A DNA stretch of 64,000 nucleotides from Crocodylus rhombifer (taxonomy: Eukaryota; Chordata; Crocodylia; Crocodylidae): NCBI GenBank assembly GCA_038503035.1, contig JAVSML010001016.1:62001-126000 (forward strand), in the 5' to 3' direction. A program made the position numbers and the translations under genes. The notes below the pieces were generated by a model, which worked only from the letters and a program-made list of their open reading frames with translations, was not told the origin of the DNA and did not search any database. Below, one piece after another: positions 1-12,483 of the stretch (position 1 is the first letter of the stretch; each line of letters begins with the position of its first letter).

Positions 1-782
1 AGGGATTTCTGATATGTGAGTATTCTAGGACTTTTTAAAGTTTGATTTTAGTCTCATATTGAAACTTCTCACAGGCTGAAACACTGAGGGAAAAAAAAGA
101 CTTTTTAGGGAATGAAGCAACATCTCCCAGGTACTCTGCAATGATTTAGTGAAACTGATATTCCTGAGCCAGCGTTCAGGGGACCTTTAGACTCCTAGCA
201 CATGCCAGGGAGCCTGGAAGTCCTCTCATGACTGGTTGCCATAGAGCTACAGATCCTGGTATCTGCTTGATGGTGCTGCTCTAGAGATGTCACTGGGAGC
301 ACAAATATTCGAAGCAGCCTACTAACATCCCATACTAACATGTAGGCAGGGTTCAATAAGAACTTAGACAAAGATTTTCACGTTCAGCAGCATTTTTTAA
401 CAAAACTGTTACATCAGAAAAATCTGACTAGCTATAACTGTGACCTTATCCAAGTCTCAGTTTTGAGTTAGAGCCTTAGATACTCATATATAAAAAGGAA
501 AAAATAGTCCCTACTTTGCAGAGGGTTGTGAGGATGAAAACATTAGGGATTGAGATGCTTATATGATACAGTAATGAGAATCATATAAGCATGTAGAGAT
601 AAGTTATGATTATTACCACATTTAAATGGTTTTAAAAATCTTATTAATATGCAGACTTTTCTTGACCTTTTTTTGGTCTTCTGGCCTTGAAAGTTTTGCT
701 TATTTTATAATATTTCATTTCTGCACTGCTGTTAGGCTAACATGTACACACACAACATCCAAATCCTCATCGTGGAATTATA
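1..782. other. Intron sequence with a MIR-like SINE relic
   Basis: AT-rich intron of the kinase gene, downstream of the exon at 3426-3577 in transcription order. The only recognisable element is a decayed tRNA-SINE (MIR-type) 3' segment at about 430-590 on the plus strand. It shows the 'gaccttatccaagtctcag', 'aaaaatagtccctactttg' and 'gttgtgaggatgaaaac' blocks typical of MIR. The next kinase exon was looked for and not seen here. Confidence 0.55.
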
Positions 783-790
783 GTCTTAAG

Positions 791-1143
791 TAGGGCTGGC
801 CCACAATTTTGGGGGGCCCCTGCAAGATATAGTTTTGGGGCCTCCTGATCCATCGAAAAAATCAAAATTGCAGTTAGTCAGGGCTGGGAGGCGCACATGT
901 GGGCTGCGCTGCAGGGGGTGCAGGGTGGGGGCAGCGTGTGCTGGGGACACCTGGGTTCCCTCCCTGGGGCCAGGGCTGGAGTGGAGCCAGGAACTCCTCT
1001 CCAACTCAGACAGGAAGGGGCTCCTTGCTTGCATCAAGCCCTTTATACATGGGGCAGGCGGTGGGGGGCAAGTGGGGCATAGCCCCTTCGCTGCAGGGCC
1101 CCCTGCAGCCACAAGTTCCATGGGATAGGATGGGCTGGCCCTG
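791..1143. mobile_element. hAT-like non-autonomous DNA element with 8-bp target duplication
   Basis: A 353-bp GC-rich element. Its ends form imperfect inverted repeats: TAGGGCTGGCCCA on the left, and CAGGGCCAGCCCA as the reverse complement of the right. It is flanked by GTCTTAAG (783-790) and GTCTTAGG (1144-1151), an 8-bp duplication with one mismatch, as expected of hAT transposition. It has no transposase. The several ORFs across it are low-complexity by-products of GC content. The family name is not known to me. Confidence 0.75.
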
Positions 1144-1151
1144 GTCTTAGG

Positions 1152-2194
1152 AAGACAGATCAATTTTTTACAACCAAAAATGTCACAAAAAGAACACATT
1201 CTAGGATATCACCTGTTCTTCTTTTAATCTGTCTCACAGAAAAAAGAAGAAAAGGCATTTGACTGGGGCACTGAAATTCAATGATAATTCATTCTCATGT
1301 TGTGTGATCAAAACCTGTAATTCAATTCATTTTCACCAAAAGTTTGATCTTTTGTACTTATATAATACTAATATTGTAAATGTTTCTTACAGATCATACA
1401 GTTAAGAAAAGGGTTAGTGCTATATAGAGATCACCCAAGGTTAACATATAGTGTTGAATCTTTTTAAATGCGAGTTTGGGGTAAATCGCTCTGCTGGTAG
1501 ATGATGCTAGGTCCATTTATGTCAGAAGACAATTTGGCTTCTAGTGCTCATGAAAAATACCAAACTCACAAAGCAGACATCCCTACGCTAGTCACCTGCA
1601 AAGACACAGAGTGAATGACATGAGAGGCAGTAGAGTGTAGGTTCAATCCCTGGTTTCTCTGCAAAGATGGTTAACAACTCATAAAACAATCCCAAGGTTG
1701 TTCATAATGAGGACATTTGCAGATTACCAGCCTATTAGATATTTATAACTGGACAGCTACAAAGAATTGACTTCTCTATATCAGCTGGTCTAGGTCATTT
1801 TCAGATCAGAATGTATCCCATTCCCTGAATCTTGAGAAACATTTTGGGTGCACATAGGTAGGTAGGTAGGTGTTCACTGCGCTCAGTCTATGTTTGTGGG
1901 GCTTTCTTTAAGCCAAGTGCATATACACCAGAAGAGGCATGTACAGGCATTCATCCATCCTGGGAGCTACCTGGGGAAGCTGGAGTAAGTATCTTGGGGT
2001 GTGAGGAGGGACAGGCAGAATTTGGCAGTGGGGGCTAAAGGGTTGGCAGGATTAGGAAGGGCTAACAGGTTTGGGGACAGGGGGTTGTCTGTCCAGGAGT
2101 GGGGGATTCAGAGAGCTAAAAATAGTCTGATCAGGGATGAGGGGAGCTGGGGTAGGAAGGCATAGCCCCAGAGCTGGGACAAGTGGCTGGGTTT
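1152..2194. other. Intron, no recognised feature
   Basis: AT-rich, then G-rich (about 1970-2200) intron sequence. There is a short (ggta)n run at 1857-1871. I see no exon, RNA gene or clear transposon. Confidence 0.5.
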
Positions 2195-2400
2195 TTCCAG
2201 TCCCAAGCTCTGTTCTCAACATATAGAGGTATTTAAGAGATCAGATAAACTAACTTAGATCAGGCCCACCATTTTTTGTCCAGTGATTTAACTCCCTTGA
2301 ATATCTCAACAGCTGGGCATTTAGATCGACCTAACCCTGGTTAGTTTGATCTAAATGTAACACCTGTATATAGTCTCTGATATCCATGTGTGTGGCTGGA
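2195..2400 (-). mobile_element. Palindromic MITE, copy 1
   Basis: A DNA element related, in inverted orientation, to the one at about 21060-21260. Its hallmark is a hairpin with arms CATTTAGATCGACCTAAC (2318-2335) and GTTAGTTTGATCTAAATG (2340-2357). Outside the hairpin both copies share a 'gcccagctgt/gcccatctgt' stretch, an A-run next to 'atggc(g)ggcc', and a 'ttagtt(t/c)atc' block. There is no coding capacity. The outer ends are not resolved, so the limits are approximate. It may belong to one of the MITE groups reported from crocodilians, but I cannot assign it. Confidence 0.65.
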
Positions 2401-3577
<1,177 letters not shown>

Positions 3578-5649
3578 CTAAATTGACAGCAAAGGGAAAA
3601 GCAAAGCATGAGAATCTACAACAATTACTGAAAAAAATCTGTAACTTAAAAAGACAAGCCTTCTTTCTGTCATAATTGTTACTACAAGATACTATAAACA
3701 CTGCTCACCTGTAAAACCCTGAGGAAGACCCCTACTTTAGCTCTTTCTTAACACTTTTCATCACTAGATCTGAAAGCACTACACAAAAATAGGTCTGTTT
3801 TTCAGATGAGAAACAAAGACCAGGCTGGTGAGATGATTAACCCCAAAAAATCAGCAGGACCATAGCAGAGCCCAGAAAGGATCAAGTCCACTAGGTAGTG
3901 TGCCTCTCTCAATTAAAAAATGTCCACTGTCCTCATTCCCACAGGCCCATACATACATCTTAATTACAGCATAATAATTAGTGCCTGGACCTGCATGTCT
4001 CTGATCATCTACATTTCAGAGATGCTCTCCCATAAGTAATAGGGATGGAAAAGATGATCTCTGCAAGTTTTTTACAACAATCTAATCTCAGGCAATAGAA
4101 CACTTTGCTTTGTGCTTTTTTTGTTCTTTTTGAAAAGTAGTACGGACTCAAGAAGAATAAAAGAAACAATATTGCCATTCCTGTCTGTATTAGCCATCAG
4201 GTTTAGTGTAGTCCTTCTTCTGAATAGAATTGGACAAACATGCTTAAGGAGCAGACATCTCTAAGTACCATTATGCTGAAATGGGATTTCTGAAAAAGTT
4301 CTGAAAAGTGTTACTGAAAGGCTAAGTGAAGATGTAGCTGTTCTGATGGCAAACAGTGATGTCACGTTCACAGCAAGTGCTCTGTTCTTCAGTGCAATGA
4401 TATAGGTTAAGGATTGCCTGAGATCCTTTCACGTTGAACATTCCTGTTCATGTAGATATTTTGTTAAGTCAGACCCTTGCTAGTGCTGCAATACATTTTC
4501 TAGTATTAGGCATTATTCCAAATTAGTATTTATATTATAGTAGCAGGCACAGGCTCCAATTAGGATCAAGTCCCATTATGCTATGCACTGTATACACATG
4601 CAAAATAACTGCAAGCAAGAACTGTACTCCTTCCCTAGTTCCTTAATGTCATATAAAAGGGCTTTGAAACATCTGTACCTGGCCATGAGAGGATTTACTA
4701 GCACAAATACTTTGAGTGATTTGTAGATGACTTGCAACACCTAGCAAGTCCTGTCACAAAGTGAGGAAGGACAGGACACTAAGTGACCCCAGCTCTATAA
4801 ACTTGGTTACGTAACTCAGCAAACCCCAAGGCTAACTTATACCACCTGTCTAACAGCTGTTTTGCAGTGTTTTAAAGCCACCTCAGCACTTCCTCCCTCT
4901 GCAAGTTCTGTGTTGCACCTCTTGGAGAGGAGAGATGTAGTACAGAGTCTCACCTCTTATCTTTCCCCAAATGCTGACATATTAAGGGACAGATTTTGGT
5001 ATTTATATTCACAGTTAGAGGCAATTTGCACCAAACTCAGTCCTGTTAATTTCTGTGGAAATACCTCTTGGGTAAGCTGCAGTCCAACCTGTACGAGGAT
5101 ATCAGAATCTGGCCCTAGGAAAGGACAATTCAAGCAGCTATATAGAGCTACATGTCTTACCAGAAAGAACAAAATACAATCTGCCTCTCAGATTATCAGG
5201 GTTGATTTTTTTTTTGTAGACATTAGAGCAGAGATGAATCTTGAAAGTTTCAAAGAGGGAAGAAGGTAGAGTGCAGTAGTTCTGAATTTTTTTAGACTCA
5301 AGGCCCCCCTCAGAATAATGCCAGCTCTTACCTTTCACTAATTTTCTTGACTACAGAAACATAATAGAGCAATTTTCTCCATTGTAAAGAACTCAGAAAG
5401 AGCACAGCAGGCCAGGATGGTTTCTTCAGGACACTATGGAATCTTATTTGAAATCTCTGGTTTTACTTTATGAGGTATATGGAGGTGTTTGCTTACTTAA
5501 AAATGATAATATTAAGCCCCACATGGCTGCACCTGTAAAAGGATCTCACAGAACCCCAGGGTGATGCAACGCCCTCTTTAAGAATCACTGATATAGTGAC
5601 AATACAACTGAAAGCATTTAAGTTAAAACGCCTTTTCCAAGGAGAGTTT
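3578..5649. other. Intron with a MIR-like relic
   Basis: Intron upstream (in transcription) of the 152-bp exon. At about 3745-3910 there is a reversed MIR-like SINE: 'cagatgagaaacaaagacca', then 'catagcagagcccag', matching the reverse complement of the MIR 3' half. The rest shows nothing recognisable. ORFs at 4862-5269 and 5138-5338 lack similarity to anything I know. Confidence 0.45.
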
Positions 5650-6475
5650 TGGAAGTTTGCTTTCAGTGCATTGGCGACACATAGGGGGTGCATGTGCACC
5701 CACTAAGATTGGTGGTGCACTCCCTGGGAGAAGTGCCACTGATGCTGCTGGCAGTGGTCTGAGCTACCCACCCCCCTGCCGCTGCCTGCGAGAGCTCCCT
5801 GCTGCCATGTCCCTGCCTGTCACCATGCCCCCCCAGCCTCCAGGGTCACACGTCGTTCACATTTCAGTGGGTGCATCTACATGTGCAATTTATTGTGGTA
5901 TTGCCAGGCATGAACCATGACAGCAATGCTACTACACAATAGTTACAAGCTAGTGCTCAGTAGCTCATTGCTACTGCACTGTAGCATCTAAAATAACTGT
6001 GCGGCAACAGGACTGCACAGTAATGCCAGTTACCACACAGTCATTTAGTACTTGTTTAAGCACATATGTAGACATACCCTGTAAATTTATTAATGCCACT
6101 GTAAGATAGTGCTGTCAGCAACAGTACTGTCCTATGGTGGAGTCATGTATTATACTGAAATGCATGTGTGGACAGTGACTGGGAAAACAATGCTTTGAGC
6201 CAAAGCAGAGCAACCAAGGGGTGGCAGCGCACAGCTCAGCAGTTTCAGCACTCTTGTGCCCAGCCAGCCCCTCCTCTGCCTGACACCACCACCTGGAGCC
6301 CCAAGCTGACCCCCTTAACCTGCTGCCAGCCCAGGACCGCTCCACCCCAGCTCAAAATGCTGCTGTCCTGGGTACACATATAGACAGTGCACATGTGTAG
6401 CAGGTGACTACAGTGCAAACTGCTCCAGAGTGAATCACATCACATTAATTGCATGTGTAGATGCAGCCAGTGATT
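5650..6475. mobile_element. Composite of short inverted-repeat elements
   Basis: The inner part, about 5869-6468, has ends that are imperfect inverted repeats over 25 bp: GCATCTACATGTGCAATT at the left, and GCATCTACACATGCAATT as the reverse complement of the right. The left flank, 5675-5740, contains a 'cacatagggggtgcatgtgcaccc' core that recurs near 39600 and in the arms of the element at 40640-42045. It is probably one MITE nested in or abutting another. There is no coding capacity; boundaries are approximate. Confidence 0.55.
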
Positions 6476-6842
6476 ACTTATATAAGAAATGGTTGTAGAA
6501 TACAGCAGCTGTACAATAAAAACTCAAATGAGAAAGGTCAGCCAATGCAATGCAGTGAATAGCCTCATGTTCAGACAAGACTGGGTTTGGATAATTACTC
6601 AGCCTAGAAAGACACTGAGGTAAAATTGGAAAGTTGGGTAGACATAAAGGAGATAACAGGGTCATCTTGATACTACTGACAAGGGGAGTGTTGCCACCAT
6701 TTTCCTACAGTTTTTCAGAAGGAAATGTAATCAATTCCTGGGCTGCTCCCAGATGCTCAGGAAAGCAGCTTTAGCTAAGAATGTGCTCGTCCACATAGTA
6801 TGATTCCTACAACATTAAAAAATGTGAGGATCTTGCTACCAC
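6476..6842. other. Intron, no recognised feature
   Basis: AT-rich intron. Nothing recognised. Confidence 0.5.
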
Positions 6843-7250
6843 TGTCACTTGCAGATTAGATTATCACAATATAGCCCACCTGAGGCTATTCTACAACCAT
6901 CCAGAAGCTGAACTAGTACAGAATGTGGCCTTTCTCAAATTAAATCATGTGCCTCAAGGAGGGAACATTTCAGCAGTGCTACATAATCAGCAATAGCTGC
7001 CAGTAATTTTCCAGATGGAGTTCAAGCTGTTAGTTTTAATGTATAAAGCCATAAGAGGTTTGGAACCTGGTTACTTAAGACTCTCTCTCACCCAGTACAA
7101 TACTAGCACAGCTGTCATCAGTAGAAGTGCTTGAATTACAGATCCTTGGTTTAAGAAAAGGAAGAGGATGCCCTGCCATCAGCTGTGAAGAATCCTGTTT
7201 TCTCCCTTAAATCCATTAGAGCCCAGATTTGCAGTATTTCCAGCAAAACC
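6843..7250 (+). mobile_element. Old LINE relic, L2/CR1-clade reverse transcriptase C terminus
   Basis: Forward translation shows scattered pieces of the end of an L2-like ORF2. They include a degraded 'elvQNvA' block, where families usually read QNAAARL, then MEFKLLVLMYKAIRGLEPGYL. The latter matches the FK-LVL-YKA-G-P-YL block found after the RT thumb in L2-type LINEs. Several stops interrupt it. It is far more diverged than the CR1 copies in this window and so is much older. The exact family is uncertain. Confidence 0.5.
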
Positions 7251-9518
7251 AATAATTTATCTGAGTCATTTCCCCAGGACATGGGTTAAGAATGAATATT
7301 TGTTTTGTGTTGGGGCTATATGTAATAAGATATAGAGAGAGTATGATATGCTTGCTATAGTATTATATGATCTTGAATTTTAAATGATGTAGTGATGAAG
7401 TGCCTGGGGTTAAAAGATAAGTGTTAAACCAAAAGAATTACTGATACCAGCAAAAGGTTTGTAGACTTTGGAAGTGTGTTGAAATTAGTGTTCAGACTTC
7501 AAACCCAATGTGATTCATGATGAATGGAGCTAGCTTAGAGCAGTTTAAGCCTTTTGTCTTAATGTGAGTTATCCCATAAAAGCTAGATTCTGGCATAGGC
7601 CATGCACCCACACAGGAATACAAGATGTCTCTTCACACTCCTGTAGGAACTTGTTTAACACTTGGTCCAAGCCAATTATAGTGATAATTACTTGAATCCC
7701 TAACCCCAGAACAAGTGAATGAAGAGGTAGGAGGGAAGGGCTAGAATGGGTTACATTGATTCTTAACAGCACCCAAATGCTTCAGCCAATAGAAATAAGA
7801 TAAACCATCAGCAAGGTACTTTTCTGAGCTTCCAGCAGAAATTGGGGTGCAGGAAATGAGCTATATTTCCTTCCGTGGAGTCATTCTGGGCTATGCCATC
7901 TGTTTCTTTAGTTTCCTTGAGCTCTAATGAAGCCCTAAGGTTTTACGCTCCATTAACTTGCAATGTTAAGGTCTGAGAGTATCAGGTGTGATTTAAATAC
8001 TACTTCTAATTATCTTTCCCAATGACAGGAATCCAATTAATTATGGAAAACAAGGACAGCTATGATTGGGCTAAACCCACTAGTGTTACATCATGGTGAA
8101 AATTATGTGATTTTTTTTTACTTTTTGGCCAAGGGAAGTCTGAATGTTAGTAGGGGTTCAGGGTAACAATACATGACTTATAGGCTATATAGGAGCAATA
8201 AAAGCAACTATAATACAAGGGAACAGGGTAATTTTGTTAGGGTAAGAGTTGAAAAATATAAGATGGTGGGAGAGGGAGATGAAAGGAAGGCAAAGTGCTC
8301 AAACTTGACAAAGCATTATAGGACTGTACAAAGCAAGTGTTCAACGTGACTCTTGGTTCCCAGTCTGAAATTAAGTGGTTGTTTATAGAATGCTGGATGC
8401 TGCAAACCAATTTCCTGAATCAATTTGTAAAATACAACTCTAATAGATTTTGGCTCACTATCCACAACCCAGAAGTCATTCACTTACATGAAAGCACAGA
8501 TTCTCTCATAAAACTTGGCCAGGACTGCCAGGTTTGCTCAGAAGCTATCAGCTCAGTTCTCTTAAAGAGCTTACTTACTAAGAGGACTATGGGGATTTCA
8601 ATGGGACTGTTGATAGAGAAAGGTATTGAGTTTAAATGGACCAGGTAGTGGTCTTAAGGTAACAATATAGAAGAATACACAGTGTGTCAATTCTGTAGTA
8701 ATTACTAGAAATTAAAACATGTTTAAAGAGATTGATTAAAAAAAATTAGAGAGGAACTGAGGAGACTCTCTACTTCTGATTGTGAGAATGCTCAACACCT
8801 CTAAGAGGTATTCATGACAAGAGTCCATGTCATTATAGGATGCATGCGCAACACATAAAAGACAGTCTTTTCTAATAAAAAACCCACTATTCTATCCAAC
8901 TATCTGTTTATGTGTAACAGGTCCATGCCCAAGAGGCAGCCATTTGATTCCTGCCCTGCTCCGTCTCTAAGGTATGCTCCCTTTGCTTTTGCCTACCATG
9001 CCTTGATATTTTTCATAGATGTAGAAAGAACGCTGCCTATGGGTCTTAGAGCAAGCCTTGGTCTATCTTCCTGCCAGCAGATTCCTTTTCTTGAACCCCA
9101 GTGATCCCAAGCAATCCTTCCCATTACGCATGCCTTTCTGGCCTGCACATGCCCCAGGGTACCTGTTGCCTTATTGGGTGTTCATGGCCTCTGAACTCCC
9201 CTACAGCTGCGCCCATGCCTTGCAGGTGTTACCACTTCTTCACATCAGTGGGGACTAGGCTCCTATCTCCTCTCCTGTAAATTCAGGTCTCTACTTCTAC
9301 TAATTCTGTGTCCCTCTTTGGCTCTAGGCCTCTGGCCCTTTCTGCTCTCTGTCACCCCTAAGGTTGTGGGCTCCCTTGCCTCATCTATTCTCTGCCCCTC
9401 TTAGGCTCTGAGCTCATTGGCTCTATCTCTGCTCTGTTTGAGCACTTCTGGGACCTCCACTTGCCCCTAAAAGTCCCATCCCAACCCAAGCCCTGAGTCT
9501 TATTCTCCTTGCAGCAAG
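7251..9518. other. Intron, no recognised feature
   Basis: Intron, AT-rich to about 8880, then pyrimidine-rich and richer in C to 9510. Two ORFs of 60-100 codons (8337-8648, 8910-9104) have no recognisable similarity or splice context. Confidence 0.45.
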
Positions 9519-9525
9519 CATTCAT

Positions 9526-9863
9526 AGATGCTAGGGTTGGAACAGATCATTGAGTCTGACCTCCTGCCTAGGCAGGAAAGAGTGCTGGGGTCAGATGACC
9601 CCAGCTATGACACCTATCCATCCTCCTCTTAAAGAACCCCGAGGTAGGGGAAAGTATCACCTCCCTTTGGAAGCTCATTCCAAATTTTGACCACCCTTAC
9701 CATGAAGAAGTTTTTCCTGATATCTAACCTAAATCTGCTCTCGGTCAGTTTGACTATTGTTCCTTGTTACCCCAAGAGGCACCATGGTGAACAGAACATC
9801 TCTGATTCCTTGCTGTGCCCCCCTAATGAATTTGGAGATGGCCACAAGATCACCTTTCAGCCT
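9526..9863 (-). mobile_element. CR1 LINE, short 5'-truncated copy
   Basis: The 3' end of a CR1 element, with its 3' terminus at 9526. Reading minus, it carries the end of the RT ORF (a decayed 'fRLDIRKNFFMVRV'-type block near 9690-9760) and the 3' UTR with 'ggggtcatctgaccccagc' and the 'aacCctagcatct' terminus. CATTCAT at 9519-9525 and again at 9864-9870 forms a perfect 7-bp direct repeat around it. It has no coding potential. Confidence 0.85.
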
Positions 9864-9870
9864 CATTCAT

Positions 9871-10617
9871 TGTCTTACAGGTATTATCAGGGCATTCCAG
9901 AAATAGACAGAGCCTCTTACTGCAGCTTTTCATGGCAGAAGCTCCTCACTCTGAAGCTAGCAGGGCCAGAGTACCTGCCCAGATTCAGGCACTGGCTTTG
10001 AGTCCCCTAAGGTGAGCCCCATCCCATCATGTAACTATGCAGGCACTCAGGGGTTTCCCTTCTGTGCCTGATGACCAGCCTGCACTCCCTGCTGGGACCA
10101 GCTCTGTTTTCTTCAGCCCAGTTCCTTCTGGGCTGCCTCCTTGCCTGCCTTTGGTGCATTTTACTGTTCTTCCTCCATTCCCTGGGTGAATTACCTTCCC
10201 AGGGTTAGCCTCTACTTGTGACCAGCAAACTGTTTGTTTGCTGGCAACCCATTCATTAGCATTTAGCTTGTTTCCTAGCTACCAGTCCTCCCCGATTCAG
10301 CTTAGCCTGCCACACTGCCTTCTGGCTCCCTGTTACAATGTTTTCCAACATATAATGCCATATTTACTTGGGTTAACTATCCATTTTTTCTAAAAGCTTT
10401 CTACCAAAACCTAGGGTAAATCCATTATGCACAACCTAGAGAAATGCTGGAAATGTATTAGCACTAAAAAAATGTTGTAATTTGGTATTCAGTCATCACC
10501 GCTACTTGCCCATCTACATGATCTTACAGAAAGGACTGAGTGAAAAGCAGAACTAATGTATCACATAACATGGGTTTGAGTTTGTTCCATTCTTCTACAA
10601 ATCATTTTTTCTACAAA
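9871..10617. other. Intron, no recognised feature
   Basis: C/T-rich, then AT-rich intron. Nothing recognised. Confidence 0.5.
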
Positions 10618-10625
10618 TTTTAAGA

Positions 10626-10922
10626 CAGAGGTGACCAACCTGTGGCATAAGTGCCACAAATGGCACAGATAGCCTCTTTGTGTGGTGCATGGCAGATTGG
10701 AGAGGGGACAGGCAGCACACCATTGGATGGGGAAGGAAGCAGAAAGCAGAGCAGAAGTTTAGGCAGGGAGCACAGGGCTGGCATCAGAAAGCATAAGGTG
10801 AGGTTGGGCAAGGAGCACAAAATAGGGAGTAGAAAGAAGAGCAGTAGATTGGGCAGAGTGGCACTCAGGAAGGGTGCAGGATTAATTTGTGGTGTGCCTC
10901 CTAAGAAGGTTTGGCCCCACTG
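10626..10922. mobile_element. hAT-like non-autonomous element with perfect 8-bp duplication
   Basis: A 297-bp element with related ends: CAGAGGTGACCAACCT on the left, and CAGTGGGGCCAAACCT as the reverse complement of the right. It is flanked by TTTTAAGA at 10618-10625 and TTTTAAGA at 10923-10930, a perfect 8-bp target duplication. The interior is purine-rich (AG-rich on the plus strand). It has no transposase. CAGNGGNNNCCAAC-type termini are common in hAT MITEs. Confidence 0.82.
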
Positions 10923-10930
10923 TTTTAAGA

Positions 10931-12153
10931 GTTCCTTTAAATCTGCTTTTAAAACTTAACTGTGATCATCACATAGATAATTTATTTTTCCAAATTTTGA
11001 GACACGAGTTCAGTATGCAACTATTACCTTAGCACAGCTCATGCATGCTGCATGAGTAAATGCAGGATTCCTTAAAATGAAAGAGATTTTCATGGAAATA
11101 CTGAAATAGTTTCTGAAAAAAAATCAAAATGGAGGCTGATGTGGATATCACTATAAACATTTCCAGTCATTGTTATAGGAGCCATGCATGATCCAGCCAT
11201 CCATGATCCTCAAGGCATTTTTATCATCTAGCTAGCCATCTGCTAAGAAAAAATATGAAAGACAATCAACACCAGTACTGCTACCAGATGCACTATTGCT
11301 CATCATAAGGGTAGGGAAAAGCTGAGAAACCTCTGTGGACACTAGGGACTGGTGTTGTTGATGTCATGACTGTGTGGATTGTTTAAATATGTTCAAATGC
11401 TTAAAGACAATTTGGCACATGGGCACAACCAGTGCACCAATGAAAATGGGAATGCACATTCTGTGGTCACGGATTCCATCTCTGTGCAAGGAAATTGGTT
11501 GATTGTATACATAAATGGGAAGGCAGCATACAGTTGCCACATTTGCACATAGAGACCCAGGACACTCAACCTCTTGTGGTCATATTACAAAACATATTTA
11601 TTTAGAATGTCTTTGGGAATATCATTAATAGAACGTCAATAACTGCAGAGCTAGAGCTGGTATTGCTGCTGCACTATCAGATAAATCCAGCAGCAGCCAC
11701 TATCAGTTTGCTTTGGGGATATGCAGTGCTTATTTTTAAAGTCCCTTTTATGATGGTGGGGTTTTTCTACTGCTATATTTAGCAGCTGTCACTAGCCTTG
11801 CCTGTGATTAAATCTGAAGATAGATTGTCTCCACTCTCACCTTTCTCAAAGCTAGCAGCTGAAAAGAACCACACAAGGTTCAAACTCCAAGTCCCCCTCC
11901 TCCGGGACAGGGACTGCTGGGAGTCACATTCCTTGCTGAAGAACACATACTTGTTACTGCATTTCTCATCTACTCCCAGAGACTCGCAATCCTAGGAGCC
12001 TTGTGCTGAACAGCAGTTGCTTGGGGAGGGGGAAAGACTCAAAAGGAGGTGAAGGTGAAAAATTATCACCACATACTCTTGGTCACAACTAAGCTATTCC
12101 TTTGTCTCTCAGACAGATTAGCTGAAACTGAAGAGCAATGTATAGGGATACAG
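10931..12153. other. Intron, no recognised feature
   Basis: AT-rich intron. No repeat or exon recognised. Confidence 0.5.
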
Positions 12154-12483
12154 TACAGGCAGTCCTTGGACTTACAACACAATTGGTTCCTGAAAACTGC
12201 ATCTTCAGTCAAAATGTTGTAATTTGGAAACAATTTACTCATAAGAAACAATGTTATAAATGGGGGCTTGGTTCTTGAACCAAGGTCCAATACCCTATTT
12301 TCCCTAAAAATACCCCAGAATTTTGTACTCGATCAATTATAGATGAGTAATATAACTACATTAATGAATTTATGTTGTAGATAGCAATCATATTGATTTG
12401 GAAGGACTTCTTTGAGGTGGCTTCGCTGGACTTTTTGAAAGGCTCTTGGTTGGACTTTTTGAAAGGATGTTGGCTAGAGTCTT

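Noticed and set aside
5138..5338. Additional kinase exon or first coding exon
   Set aside because: No match to STK32 N-terminal or C-lobe residues in any frame between the two accepted exons or elsewhere in the window.
8337..8648. 103-codon ORF as a lineage-specific gene
   Set aside because: No recognisable domain, no splice signals in context, length within chance for AT-moderate intron.
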